Of a stretch of DNA of 64,000 nucleotides, positions 29,585 through 39,526 are shown one piece after another. The notes under the pieces are model-generated. The model worked only from the letters and a program-made list of their open reading frames with translations, had not been told where the DNA came from and searched no databases. The translations under genes were made by a program, and so were the position numbers. The DNA is from Candidatus Cryptobacteroides merdavium (GTDB taxonomy: Bacteria > Bacteroidota > Bacteroidia > Bacteroidales > UBA932): positions 1 to 64,000 of the forward strand of contig JADIMO010000035.1 in the NCBI GenBank assembly GCA_017694755.1, written 5' to 3'. Positions within the stretch are counted from its first letter, which is position 1. The number at the start of each line of letters is the position of its first letter.

Positions 29585-30277
29585 ATGAAAATCTTAAAGA
29601 ATGTTCTAGTCTATTTCATCTTTCCTGTAATCATTATAGGAATGGTGTATGCCGTTGTCCAGAGTGTAATGGAGCCTGTGAGATTCAACGAGGCCAAGGC
29701 CGCGAGGGAAGCAGTGGGCATCCAGAGGCTTAAGGATATCCGTGACCTGCAGGTCGCCTTCAAGGGCGAGTACGGACGTTTCTCGCCTACAATCGACTCT
29801 CTGAAGGATTTCTACAACAACGGGAAGATCAAGCTCGTGATGCAGATCGGTTCTCAGGACGATTCAGTTGCCGTTGAGCACACTAATGCCATCAAGAAGA
29901 GAAATCCAAGAATCACTTCCCAGCAGATGTATGAAATGTATCTGAAAGGGGACAGGAATCTCGTCTTCCAGATAGAGCGTGATACTCTTGTAAGGCAGAC
30001 CATGTTCCTTAACCGTCCTGACTTCAATGTGGATTCGCTTGCAATCGTTCCTTTCAGCGGCGGAGATTCTGTCTATATGGCTTCTGCCATCAAGACTGTT
30101 TCCGGAGTGAAGGTTCCTCTCTTTGAGGCAAGCATGACATACAAGTCGCTTCTCAGAGGCCTGGACAGACAGTTGATAATCAATCTTAATGCGGAAAGGG
30201 AAGACACAGGTCGCTATCCTGGTCTTAAGGTCGGGAGCATTGATGCGCCAAACAACAATGCCGGAAACTGGGAGTAG
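29585..30277 (+). CDS. Conserved hypothetical membrane-anchored protein with a pilin-like N-terminal helix
   Basis: 230 aa; MKILKNVLVYFIFPVIIIGMVYAVVQSVMEPVRFNEAKAAREAVGIQRLKDIRDLQVAFKGEYGRFSPTIDSLKDFYNNGKI: hydrophobic N-helix, then an R-x-L-x-x-I-R-x-L-x-x-A/Y-x-x-x-x-G-x-F/Y pattern as in pseudopilins. Function is inference. Confidence 0.6.
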   Translation: MKILKNVLVYFIFPVIIIGMVYAVVQSVMEPVRFNEAKAAREAVGIQRLKDIRDLQVAFKGEYGRFSPTIDSLKDFYNNGKIKLVMQIGSQDDSVAVEHTNAIKKRNPRITSQQMYEMYLKGDRNLVFQIERDTLVRQTMFLNRPDFNVDSLAIVPFSGGDSVYMASAIKTVSGVKVPLFEASMTYKSLLRGLDRQLIINLNAEREDTGRYPGLKVGSIDAPNNNAGNWE

Positions 30278-30302
30278 CCTTTTTCTGCATTGTTAAGCAT
30301 AT

Positions 30303-30980
30303 ATGACATATAAAAAGGGAATATCCATTCAAGTGAGCTTGGGTGGATATTCTTTTAGGATAAGGACTGAGGGAGAGACAAGGGCTTCCGGTTGGTTGAG
30401 TCCCGACCGCATCTTCACTGCACCGGAGTTCCAGTCTAGATATGATGATGTGGAGATATTTCTCTTCACTCCGAAGTGTACTCTTGTTCCGGCACATTTC
30501 TTTGATCCATCAATGGCGAGGGGCATTCTTTCTGAGGTTGTCAATCTGGATGAGGGGGATCAGGTCGAATATGTGGATGTCCCGTCTGTCGGCGGTGTGA
30601 TGGTGTATTCCCGTTCAATAGGGGAGACGCTTTCGAAAGTGCTTTCCGATACCGTACTGCGGTCAGACGGCTACAAGGCCAGGGTCCTTCCTGAACTGTT
30701 TGCCATGCTGACGGCAGTGGAAGAGATTCCGGAATACAACAGGATAGTCGCATCGTATGCTGACGGGAGGCTTTATCTTGTGGTGTCGCAAGGGAAGTCT
30801 CTCCAGCTCTGCAATTCCTTTGAAGCGGTGGATTTCACCACTGCCGAGTATTTTATCTTTTTGGTGATGAACAAGCTGCAGCTGAATCCCGAGGTCTCCA
30901 CGATATATTTCCGCACGCCGCTTGAATCATCGCAGGAAATGTCGCTGTACAGGTATTTCAAGGCAGTGGAACAAATCTGA
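30303..30980 (+). CDS. DUF3822 family protein
   Basis: ISIQVSLGGYSFRIRTEGE...DDVEIFLFTPKCTLVPAHFFDPSMARGIL...; linked to rsmD. Confidence 0.78.
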   Translation: MTYKKGISIQVSLGGYSFRIRTEGETRASGWLSPDRIFTAPEFQSRYDDVEIFLFTPKCTLVPAHFFDPSMARGILSEVVNLDEGDQVEYVDVPSVGGVMVYSRSIGETLSKVLSDTVLRSDGYKARVLPELFAMLTAVEEIPEYNRIVASYADGRLYLVVSQGKSLQLCNSFEAVDFTTAEYFIFLVMNKLQLNPEVSTIYFRTPLESSQEMSLYRYFKAVEQI

Positions 30981-30986
30981 AATGTC

Positions 30987-31559
30987 ATGAGGATAATCGG
31001 AGGCGTATTGAAAGGCAAGGCTGTCAATCCCCCTGCCGGGTACAAGGCAAGGCCCACTACGGACTTCGCCCGTGAGGGGCTTTTCAATGTTCTTGCCAGC
31101 AAGTATGAGATGGATGGGCTGGCTGTCCTGGATCTTTTCGGTGGTACCGGAGCCATTTCATTTGAGTTTGCCTCCAGAGGTGCCGGGGAAGTCTATTGTG
31201 TGGAAATGGTTCCGCAGAATGCGGCTTTCATAAAGTCGCAGGCATCCAGGCTCGGGCTGGGAAATGTGACTGTCGTAAGACACAATGTATTCGACTTCAT
31301 CCAGATATGCAGGAAGAGCTTTGACATAGTCTTTGCCGATCCTCCTTATGCGCTGGAAGGACTTGATACCCTGCCGGACAGGGTGCTTTCTTCTGAAATG
31401 CTTTTCCCCGGCGGATATTTCATACTCGAGCATCCTTCCGGGTACTCCTTCGGAACACATCCATATTTCGTTAAGGAAAAGAAGTACGGCAATGTTCATT
31501 TTTCATTCTTTGAAAAGGCCGATCCGCTGCAGATCCAGCATCACGGCCTCAGCCAGTAA
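30987..31559 (+). CDS. rsmD: 16S rRNA (guanine(966)-N(2))-methyltransferase RsmD
   Basis: MRIIGGVLKGKAVNPPAGYKARPTTDFAREGLFNVLASK...VLDLFGGTGAISFEFASRGA...FDIVFADPPYAL. Confidence 0.95.
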   Translation: MRIIGGVLKGKAVNPPAGYKARPTTDFAREGLFNVLASKYEMDGLAVLDLFGGTGAISFEFASRGAGEVYCVEMVPQNAAFIKSQASRLGLGNVTVVRHNVFDFIQICRKSFDIVFADPPYALEGLDTLPDRVLSSEMLFPGGYFILEHPSGYSFGTHPYFVKEKKYGNVHFSFFEKADPLQIQHHGLSQ

Positions 31560-31600
31560 TCTGATACTATTGCCGGTTAATCTTATATTGGTAAAGTTTT

Positions 31601-32467
31601 ATGAAACAGACAGTTTTTTCTATGCTCCTTGCATCCGTATGTTTGCTTTCTTCAGGAAACGACATCCAGGCGCAGACGGCGAAGAGCCTTTTCTGGAAAG
31701 CGGACGGAGTGCAGGTCGAGGAGATATTTTCGGAATCCGGAAATGAGTACAAGACTGTAGGACATCATGGTCCTGCCGTCGAGAATACCCACATGGCATT
31801 GAGGATATATTTCAATGACAGCGGTGCCATTGATGTGTATTCCAAGACAGGAAGGGGATTGGAGCTGGCTAAGTACGGATGGTATCCGAGTACGGAAGAC
31901 CAGGAGGCATATGGCCTCGGCTGCGATGAATATATGGTCGGGAAAACGGTAGGTCTCGGCGGTATAGCGCTTTGGGACGGAAGCCGCGAGGTAAAGCTTG
32001 TGGCGACAAAAGGCAGGAGGGCCCGTGTCGGAAAGACCAGGAAGGGGACATTTGCAGAGATGATTTCGTACGGGGTGCCTTATTCCGGAGATACGGTTGA
32101 TATCAGTGTACGTGTGGATGTGACTTCCAAGACAAGGAATGCCACTGTCACGGCTGAGGAGCTTAACGGAAAGAAGGTCCGTTTTCTGACCGGGGTGAAC
32201 TGGCATGAGGGAGCAAAGGTAAGCTATGGGGAGGAATATATCTGTGTATGGGGAGTGCATCCGGCTGACGTCTCGTCTGACCCTTGTCCTGTGGGCGGAG
32301 GCATGTTTTTCAGCAAGTCTGATTTCGATGCTCCTGAAAAGACTGATGACATGGTGCGTATCATTTCAAAGCCTGCATCACGGATAAAGACCGAAATCGT
32401 CGCTGCATCCACTAAGGAAGCCGAGCTTAACAGTGCAAGACGTTTTGAGGCCTATATGGAAAAATAG
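31601..32467 (+). CDS. DUF4861-like secreted protein
   Basis: Signal peptide; GHHGPAVENTHMALRIYFNDSGAIDVYSKTGRGLELAKYGWYPSTEDQEAYGLGCDEYMVGKTVGLGGIALWDG. Confidence 0.7.
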   Translation: MKQTVFSMLLASVCLLSSGNDIQAQTAKSLFWKADGVQVEEIFSESGNEYKTVGHHGPAVENTHMALRIYFNDSGAIDVYSKTGRGLELAKYGWYPSTEDQEAYGLGCDEYMVGKTVGLGGIALWDGSREVKLVATKGRRARVGKTRKGTFAEMISYGVPYSGDTVDISVRVDVTSKTRNATVTAEELNGKKVRFLTGVNWHEGAKVSYGEEYICVWGVHPADVSSDPCPVGGGMFFSKSDFDAPEKTDDMVRIISKPASRIKTEIVAASTKEAELNSARRFEAYMEK

Positions 32468-32497
32468 GATTTAATTTCTTCCGGCCGGGAAAATAAG

Positions 32498-32986
32498 ATG
32501 AAAAAAGGAAAGACAGAAAAGACAAATGCGGCCCGTCTGCTGGACAAGGCCGGTATCAGCTATGAACTGATACCTTATGAGGTGGATGAGAATGATCTTG
32601 CCGCAGGGCATATAGCATCGCAGCTGGGTGAACCGATAGAGCAGGTCTTCAAGACACTTGTTCTTGAGGGGGACAGGACCGGCCATTTCGTTTGCGTGGT
32701 TCCGGGTGACACGGAAGTGGACCTGAAGGCTGCGGCAAAGGTTTCGGGCAACAAGAAGTGCGACCTGATTCCGATGAAGGAGCTGCTTCCTCTTACCGGC
32801 TATATCCGCGGCGGATGTTCTCCTGTGGGCATGAAGAAGCCGTTTCCGACATATTTCCATTCCACTGCCCTTGATTTTCCGTATATCTATGTCAGTGCAG
32901 GTGTCCGTGGTCTCCAGTTCAAGATCGCCCCGTCCGACATCATAGGATATGTCGGAGCGCAGACGGCTGATTTGACGAAGAAATGA
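32498..32986 (+). CDS. ybaK: Cys-tRNA(Pro) deacylase YbaK/EbsC family
   Basis: KTNAARLLDKAGISYELIPYEVDENDLAAGHIASQLGEPIEQVFKTLVLEGD... GYIRGGCSPVGMKKPFPTYF. Confidence 0.93.
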   Translation: MKKGKTEKTNAARLLDKAGISYELIPYEVDENDLAAGHIASQLGEPIEQVFKTLVLEGDRTGHFVCVVPGDTEVDLKAAAKVSGNKKCDLIPMKELLPLTGYIRGGCSPVGMKKPFPTYFHSTALDFPYIYVSAGVRGLQFKIAPSDIIGYVGAQTADLTKK

Positions 32987-33022
32987 ACATAGGTGCGTCT
33001 GAAGTAATCTCCATAGGCAGAG

Positions 33023-33051
33023 GGCAGGCCAGACATTGGATGTGGCCTGCC
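33023..33051. terminator. Hairpin at convergent junction (ybaK / CoA-transferase)
   Basis: Perfect 9-bp inverted repeat GGCAGGCCA-(11 nt)-TGGCCTGCC between the convergent stops 32986 and 33064. Confidence 0.6.
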
Positions 33052-33063
33052 TTGATGTATGCC

Positions 33064-34365
33064 CTAAAAATGATGATAGTGCGGCCCGAACCGTTCGAAG
33101 GCGGCCCTGTCAAGCATTTCCCGGTGGTCCGGATGAGCCACGCTTATGACGAGCTTTGCCCTCTCCTGCAGGGACTTGCCATATAGGTCTACTGCCCCGT
33201 ATTCCGTCACGAACCAGTGTATGTGTGCCCTTGATGTGACCACGCCTGCACCCTGAAGAAGGGTCGGGGCAATCTTGCTTTCTCCCCGTTTTGTACAGGA
33301 AGGCATGGCTATTATGGCTTTTCCGCCATGTGACAGGGAGGCTCCGTACACGAAATCCACCTGGCCCCCTGTCCCGGAGTAGAATTTTGTCCCGAGCGAG
33401 TCGGCGCACACCTGTCCGGTCAGATCCACCTGCAGGGCTGAATTTATCGCCGTTGTCTTCGGATTCTTCGCTATTGTGTACGGGTCATTGGTATATCCCA
33501 CATCCATCATGGACACCATCGGATTGTCGTCAATGAAGTCATAGCATTCCTTCGAACCCATAAGGAAGGTGGATACCATCTTGCCCTTGTCTATTCCTTT
33601 GTTCGAGCCGTTGATGACTCCTTTTTCTACAAGGGAGAGGACTCCGTCGGCAAACATTTCGGTATGTATCCCGAGGTCTTTGTGCCCTCCGAGCTGGGCC
33701 AGAACCGCATTCGGGATGGCTCCTATGCCCATCTGGAGGCAGGCACCGTCTTCTATCAGTTCCGCGCAGTGCTTTCCGATGGCTGTCTCGACCTCGTCAG
33801 GTTTGCTGAAATGAGCTTCTTTCAGAGGAGTATCGTCTTCCACGAAGATGTCTATCATGTCGAGCGGGATCATGGCCTGTCCCCAGGCTCTCGGCACATT
33901 GGGGTTGACCACTGCGATTACCGTTCTGGCGCATTCTATGGCGGCAAGCGTCGCATCTACTGATGTACCGAGTGAAACGAAGCCGTGCCTGTCCGGCGGG
34001 CATACCTGTATCATCGCCACATCGCATGGGAGTGCCCCGCAGCGGTAAAGCTTCTGGGTTTCGCTAAGGAGCACCGGGATGTAGTCCGAATACCCGCTCT
34101 GGACGCTTTTGCGCACATTCGCCCCCACAAAGAATGCCTGGTGGAAGAATACCCCGTCAAATTTAGGGTCCGTGTACGGTGCATCCCCTTCGGTATGCAG
34201 GTGATGTATCTTCACATTCTTCAGCTCCCCGCTTTCGCCCCTTCTGCACAGGGCGTCAATCAATATCCCCGGCGCACTGGCCACGCTGCTCAAATGTATA
34301 TGGTCACCTGATTTTACGACACTTACGGCCTCATCTGCCGAAACGAAACGGATTTCCTTTTTCAT
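33064..34365 (-). CDS. Acetyl-CoA hydrolase/transferase family protein (butyryl- or 4-hydroxybutyrate-CoA transferase-like)
   Basis: MKKEIRFVSADEAVSVVKSGDHIHLSSVASAPGILIDAL...QMGIGAIPNAVLAQLGGHKDLGIHTEMFADGV...SHGGKAIIAMPSCT. Confidence 0.87.
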   Translation of the reverse strand: MKKEIRFVSADEAVSVVKSGDHIHLSSVASAPGILIDALCRRGESGELKNVKIHHLHTEGDAPYTDPKFDGVFFHQAFFVGANVRKSVQSGYSDYIPVLLSETQKLYRCGALPCDVAMIQVCPPDRHGFVSLGTSVDATLAAIECARTVIAVVNPNVPRAWGQAMIPLDMIDIFVEDDTPLKEAHFSKPDEVETAIGKHCAELIEDGACLQMGIGAIPNAVLAQLGGHKDLGIHTEMFADGVLSLVEKGVINGSNKGIDKGKMVSTFLMGSKECYDFIDDNPMVSMMDVGYTNDPYTIAKNPKTTAINSALQVDLTGQVCADSLGTKFYSGTGGQVDFVYGASLSHGGKAIIAMPSCTKRGESKIAPTLLQGAGVVTSRAHIHWFVTEYGAVDLYGKSLQERAKLVISVAHPDHREMLDRAAFERFGPHYHHF

Positions 34366-34584
34366 TCTCTGTTTCAATTATGCGGTTTGTCCTGTGTAAT
34401 TCTTGAAATGATTCGCCAAATATAGCATTTGTTGTTTGAATCCGAAACTTTTTAGCCTTTTCCTGTTGAAAATTATTTACAGTTGTCTGCAAAATGCGTC
34501 AGTCTGCCTTCCTTTATTTGCTGCGCTGCATTGAAAAAGCGCATGGTGATGTGCCTGGTATGGAAACGGCCGTGGACAAAAGAA

Positions 34585-34615
34585 TTTGAAGGATTGTGTT
34601 AATGTTGTAACTTTG
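34585..34615 (+). promoter_or_regulatory. Primary-sigma promoter of mazG
   Basis: TTTG (34585-34588), 19-nt spacer, TAACTTTG (34608-34615). Confidence 0.8.
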
Positions 34616-34637
34616 CGGGGCATAAAATTATGAGAAG

Positions 34638-35459
34638 ATGAAATCAAGGGAAGAGAAGCTCGCCGCATTCGGAAGAATACTCGACATTCTGGATGAGTTG
34701 CGTGTGAAATGCCCCTGGGACAGGGAGCAGACTACGGAATCGCTGCGGCCGCAGACCATCGAGGAGGTGTATGAGCTGAGCGATGCCATACTTAAAGGGG
34801 ATGACCATAACATTTCCAAAGAGCTTGGGGATGTGCTCCTGCATGTGCTCTTCTATGCGAAGATAGGGGAGGAGAAAGGGACATACGATATCGTGGACGT
34901 AATAAATTTCTTGTGTGACAAACTGATATACCGTCACCCGCATGTCTTTTCATCGACTGAGGTTGCTGACTCCGCCGAGGTGGTGAAGAACTGGGAGATG
35001 CTGAAGATGAAGGAGAAGGACGGGAACAAGAGGGTGCTTTCCGGGGTGCCGGACACTCTGCCGCCGCTTCTGAAGGCATACAGGATGCAGGACAAGGCCA
35101 GGGGTGTCGGCTTTGACTGGGAAGAGAAGTCGCAGGTGTGGGACAAGGTCAAGGAGGAACTTCGCGAGTATCAGGCTGAGCTTGACGCGATGGAGAAGGC
35201 TCAGGACGGGGAGTCACGCAAGGCCGCTTATGACAGGGCGGAAAACGAACTGGGCGACTATCTTTTCGCCGTGGTGAATGCCGCCAGACTCTACGGTCTT
35301 AACCCTGACACTGCCCTTGAGCGCACATGCGCCAAGTTCAAAAGACGCTTCACCTATCTCGAAGAACATACGATACGGCAGGGGCGCAGTCTGAAGGACA
35401 TGACCCTCGCGGAGATGGATGAGCTCTGGGATGAGGCCAAGGCCAAAGAAAAGGAGTGA
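34638..35459 (+). CDS. mazG: Nucleoside triphosphate pyrophosphohydrolase MazG
   Basis: FGRILDILDELRVKCPWDREQTTESLRPQTIEEVYELSDAI...ELGDVLLHVLFYAKIGEEKG; second half NELGDYLFAVVNAARLYGLNPDTALERTCAKFKRRF. Confidence 0.95.
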   Translation: MKSREEKLAAFGRILDILDELRVKCPWDREQTTESLRPQTIEEVYELSDAILKGDDHNISKELGDVLLHVLFYAKIGEEKGTYDIVDVINFLCDKLIYRHPHVFSSTEVADSAEVVKNWEMLKMKEKDGNKRVLSGVPDTLPPLLKAYRMQDKARGVGFDWEEKSQVWDKVKEELREYQAELDAMEKAQDGESRKAAYDRAENELGDYLFAVVNAARLYGLNPDTALERTCAKFKRRFTYLEEHTIRQGRSLKDMTLAEMDELWDEAKAKEKE

Positions 35460-36250
35460 GGATGACGGAGGACTGGAAGGAACGGACCCGGATGATGGCC
35501 GGGGAGGACGGGCTGAAACGGCTTGAAGATGCCCATGTCGCTGTGATAGGTGTCGGAGGCGTCGGCGGATATGCGGCGGAGATGATTGTGAGGGCCGGAG
35601 CCGGACATCTGCTCATACTGGACAGCGATGAAGTGTCGGTCACGAACAAGAACAGGCAGATTCTCGCCCTCGATTCGACCATAGGGAGGCCGAAATGCGA
35701 TGTGCTCAGGGAAAGGCTTCTGGACATCAATCCGGAGCTTGACCTCACCGTCATAAAGGAATATCTGGATGTGGACACGGTGGCGTCTGTCCTCTCCGGG
35801 CACAGAATTGATTTCCTTGTGGATGCCATCGACACCTTGTCGCCGAAGATGGCTCTGATCAAGTACTGCATGGACAGCCATATTCAACTTGTGTCATCGA
35901 TGGGGGCGGGGGCGAAGTTTGATGCGACCAAGGTACGTCTTGCGGACATATCCAAGTCATTCAACTGCCCTCTCGCCTTCGTGGTACGCAAGCGTCTGAG
36001 GAGGATGGGTATCAGAAAGGGTTTCAAGGTGGTGTTTTCGGAAGAGCTTCCCGTGAAGTCCGCGATAGTGGAATGCGACGGACGGAACAAGAAGTCGACT
36101 GTGGGCACGGTTTCCTATATGCCGGCAGTCTTCGGATGCATCTGTGCCCAGGCTGCCATAACCCATCTGCTCGGGAGCCTGTCTGTATCTTCCTCGCCTG
36201 GACATGAAGCAGCAGGCTCCGATGAAAGTGAAGAAAAATTCATTGATTGA
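35456..36250 (+). CDS. tcdA: tRNA threonylcarbamoyladenosine dehydratase (ThiF/MoeB/E1-like)
   Basis: RTRMMAGEDGLKRLEDAHVAVIGVGGVGGYAAEMIVRAGAGHLLILDSDEVSVTNKNRQILAL...VDAIDTLSPKMALIKYC. GTG start overlapping the mazG stop, or ATG at 35462. Confidence 0.92.
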   Translation: MRMTEDWKERTRMMAGEDGLKRLEDAHVAVIGVGGVGGYAAEMIVRAGAGHLLILDSDEVSVTNKNRQILALDSTIGRPKCDVLRERLLDINPELDLTVIKEYLDVDTVASVLSGHRIDFLVDAIDTLSPKMALIKYCMDSHIQLVSSMGAGAKFDATKVRLADISKSFNCPLAFVVRKRLRRMGIRKGFKVVFSEELPVKSAIVECDGRNKKSTVGTVSYMPAVFGCICAQAAITHLLGSLSVSSSPGHEAAGSDESEEKFID

Positions 36251-36411
36251 GCGGTTTTTTCGTATTTTTGCATTTTATGCCCATTGGTGGACACTGGGCC
36301 GGCGGTTGGGACAGATGGATTTCGAAGAAGTCCTTGACGGAAGTTCAGCGGATTCCCCGGGGCTTAACATAACGGACCCGACGGGTTGGCATTAATTTAA
36401 TTCATTGGACA

Positions 36412-37530
36412 ATGGCTGATTACAGGATTGTTGAAGTCAAGACAAAGAAGGACCTGAACAGGTTCATTTCATTTCCGGACAAGCTTTACAAGGATTGTCC
36501 GCAATATGTGCCTGCACTCCATTCAGACCAGAGGAAGTCATTGACAAAGGTGGCTTCCCTGAAATATTGCACTCGGGTGATGTGGCTTGCGATGGACGGG
36601 AAGAAGGTGGTTGGAAGGATATGCGGCATGATCAACCCGCGGTACAATGAGAGGTACGGTACAAAGAGGGCCCGCTTCGGATGGTTTGACACGATAAACG
36701 ACATCGAGGTCGCAAGGCTGCTGCTCGGCACTGCGGAAAAATGGGCGAAGGAGCAGGGAATGAATGAGATACACGGACCTCTCTATTACAATACCCTCGG
36801 AAAGCAGGGAATGCTTGTGGAGGGCTTCGAGAATCTGGCACCGTTCAACTGCATCTACAATTATCCGTATTACAATGACTTTGTCACTGCTCTCGGCTAT
36901 GTTAAGGAATGCGACTGGCTGCAGTACAGGATGAAGGCCGACCAGGGTGTTCCGCCGAAGATGGCGGCTATTGCAGAGAGGCTCCAGGAAAGATATAGTC
37001 TTACGGTAGGCGACATAGACAGCCTGAAGCATGACAAGGCACTTGTGAGGGAGTTTTTCCGCATCTACAATGAGAGTTTTGCGGAAAGTGTATATAATTT
37101 CGTTCCTTTTACCGATGAGGAGATAGAAGAAGAGGCTGCCCAGACCATCGGGCTTCTTGACAAAAGGCTGTGCTGTTTTCTCCTTGATGAGAACAAGGAG
37201 ATTGCGGCATTCGGAATTTCGTTCCCGAGCATATCCAAGGCGCTGCAGAAGGCAAAGGGCTCGATGTTCCCGTTCGGGTGGATCCATTTCCTTAAGGCAC
37301 TGAAAAAGTTCGACACGATAGACCTGATGCTCAACGGGGCTGCCCCGAAGTGGCAGAACACAGGCGTGTCATCCGTCTTCCACTGCATAATGGCCCGCAA
37401 GTATCAGGAGAATGAAGTGAAATGGGCCATTGCAAACCCTCAGATAGAGACCAACCTGGCAGTGAATGTATGGGACCGTTATGAGCATGAGCTCTACATG
37501 AGGAGAAGATGTTACATCAAGTCTATCTGA
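36412..37530 (+). CDS. GNAT-like N-acetyltransferase, conserved in Bacteroidota
   Basis: 372 aa; ITEVKTKKDLNRF-type start RIVEVKTKKDLNRFISFPDKLYKDCPQYVPALHSDQRKSL, VGRICGMINPRYN, GFENLAPFNCIYNYPYYNDFVTALGYVKECDWLQYRM. Confidence 0.78.
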   Translation: MADYRIVEVKTKKDLNRFISFPDKLYKDCPQYVPALHSDQRKSLTKVASLKYCTRVMWLAMDGKKVVGRICGMINPRYNERYGTKRARFGWFDTINDIEVARLLLGTAEKWAKEQGMNEIHGPLYYNTLGKQGMLVEGFENLAPFNCIYNYPYYNDFVTALGYVKECDWLQYRMKADQGVPPKMAAIAERLQERYSLTVGDIDSLKHDKALVREFFRIYNESFAESVYNFVPFTDEEIEEEAAQTIGLLDKRLCCFLLDENKEIAAFGISFPSISKALQKAKGSMFPFGWIHFLKALKKFDTIDLMLNGAAPKWQNTGVSSVFHCIMARKYQENEVKWAIANPQIETNLAVNVWDRYEHELYMRRRCYIKSI

Positions 37531-37551
37531 AAATTTATCTGATTGATCATT

Positions 37552-38637
37552 ATGGCAGAGAACAATACATTGCTTGAAAAGGTCCTGGGACTTCAGGACA
37601 GATACGAATCGCTGCAGGCCCAGCTTTCTGACCCTGCGGTGATTTCCGACATGAAGAAATATGTGCAGCTCAACAAGGAGTACAAGGAACTGGCCCCCAT
37701 CATAAAGGCAGGGCAGGAATACAAGAAGATGATGGAGGATTATGAGGCCGCGAAGGACATAATCGCCCATGAGAAGGACGAGGAACTTAGGGAAATGGCA
37801 AAGGAGGAGCTGGCGGAGATAGAGCCGAAGATTCCTGACATGGAGCAGAACATAAAGCTGCTTCTGATTCCGGCCGACCCTCAGGACAGTAAGAATGCCA
37901 TCATGGAAATCCGCGGAGGCACAGGAGGTGATGAGGCAGCCATCTTTGCCGGTGACCTTTTCCGCATGTATTCCAAGTATGTGGAGCGCAGGGGATGGAA
38001 ACTGGAGGTCACGAACCAGTCTGAAGGTGCTGCCGGAGGCTTCAAGGAGATAGTCTTCAAGGTGTCCGGGGACGGTGTCTACGGCGTGCTCAAATACGAG
38101 TCCGGAGTGCATCGTGTGCAGCGTGTGCCGCAGACCGAGACACAGGGCAGGGTGCATACTTCTGCTGCATCCGTGGCAGTGCTTCCGGAGGCTGACGAGT
38201 TCGACATCGAGCTGAACATGAATGATATCCGCAAGGACACATTTTGCTCCTCAGGTCCGGGAGGCCAGTCGGTCAACACAACCTATTCGGCTATCCGCCT
38301 CACCCATATCCCATCCGGAATCGTGGTGCAGTGCCAGGACGAGAAGTCGCAGCTGAAGAATTTCGACAAGGCCCTTGCCGAGCTGCGCACAAGGCTCTAC
38401 AATATGGAGTATGAAAAATATCTGAACGAGATTTCCGCCAAGAGGAAGACGATGGTCTCCACAGGTGACCGCTCTGCGAAAATCCGTACATACAACTATC
38501 CTCAGTCCCGTGTCACGGACCACAGGATCAATTACACCATGTACAATCTCCCTGTCTTCATGGACGGGGACATCCAGGAGGTGCTGGACCAGCTGCAGAT
38601 AGCCGAGAATGCGGAGCGTCTGAAGGCTGCGGAATAA
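37552..38637 (+). CDS. prfA: Peptide chain release factor 1
   Basis: [68 protein letters not shown] (GGQ); [22 protein letters not shown]. Confidence 0.96.
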   Translation: MAENNTLLEKVLGLQDRYESLQAQLSDPAVISDMKKYVQLNKEYKELAPIIKAGQEYKKMMEDYEAAKDIIAHEKDEELREMAKEELAEIEPKIPDMEQNIKLLLIPADPQDSKNAIMEIRGGTGGDEAAIFAGDLFRMYSKYVERRGWKLEVTNQSEGAAGGFKEIVFKVSGDGVYGVLKYESGVHRVQRVPQTETQGRVHTSAASVAVLPEADEFDIELNMNDIRKDTFCSSGPGGQSVNTTYSAIRLTHIPSGIVVQCQDEKSQLKNFDKALAELRTRLYNMEYEKYLNEISAKRKTMVSTGDRSAKIRTYNYPQSRVTDHRINYTMYNLPVFMDGDIQEVLDQLQIAENAERLKAAE

Positions 38638-38701
38638 TTGCCGGCAGGCAGTCTGTGCCTGCGGTGTCAGTGTGCTTGGTAACCACTTAAAAAACAAGAA
38701 A

Positions 38702-39451
38702 ATGCAGAAAAATTCCAATCTTCCGTCCGACGGGCTGCAGGTCCGCCGGAGGGTTTCGGGCGGCAGCCCGGGGCAGCGCACGATGCTGTCCGTTCCGTTC
38801 GTGCTGATGGCCATTGTGTTCAATGTGTGCCTGATAGCATCCAATCTTTTTGAAACCAAGGTGTTTGAGGCGGGTCCCCTTGCATTGACCGGGGGCGTCA
38901 TCATATTTCCCGTGTCATACATCATAAATGACTGCATAGTCGAGGTGTGGGGCTACAAAAAGGCCCGTCTCGTCATCTGGACGGGCTTTGCCATGAATTT
39001 CTTCGTGGTGGCCATGGCCCAGATAGTGCGTCTTCTCCCTGCAGCCCCGTTCTGGGACGGAGGGGAGCATTTTGACTATATCTTTGCTCTTGCCCCGAGG
39101 GTCACGCTTGCCTCCCTGCTGGCTTTCCTTGCCGGTTCCACAGTCAATGCCTATGTCATGAGCAGGATGAAGGTAGCTTCGAAGGGCAGGAGATTTTCCG
39201 TGAGGGCTGTGGTGTCGTCCGTCTGCGGGGAGACCGTTGATTCCCTCATATTCTTTCCGATAGCATTCTGGGGCATAGGGGCTGAAAACATGCTGAGGCT
39301 GATGCTCCTGCAGATTGTCCTGAAGACGGCGTACGAGGTGGTTATCCTGCCTGTGACCAATGCCGTCGTCCGTGCAGTCAAGAAATACGAGGGAGTGGAC
39401 ACATTCGACTCGGGCATTTCATATAACCCATTCCGGATAACCGACATCTGA
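38702..39451 (+). CDS. Queuosine precursor transporter (YhhQ/VUT family, DUF165)
   Basis: NVCLIASNLFETKVFEAGPLALTGGVIIFPVSYIINDCIVEVWGYKKARLVIWTGF...ETVDSLIFFPIAFWG; adjacent to queC and queF. Confidence 0.92.
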   Translation: MQKNSNLPSDGLQVRRRVSGGSPGQRTMLSVPFVLMAIVFNVCLIASNLFETKVFEAGPLALTGGVIIFPVSYIINDCIVEVWGYKKARLVIWTGFAMNFFVVAMAQIVRLLPAAPFWDGGEHFDYIFALAPRVTLASLLAFLAGSTVNAYVMSRMKVASKGRRFSVRAVVSSVCGETVDSLIFFPIAFWGIGAENMLRLMLLQIVLKTAYEVVILPVTNAVVRAVKKYEGVDTFDSGISYNPFRITDI

Positions 39452-39526
39452 ATCTCCGGACAACTGACATCTGCGATGAGGCATCCCGGGCCCGGTCGAG
39501 GGATATGTAATTATTAGACATTAAAT

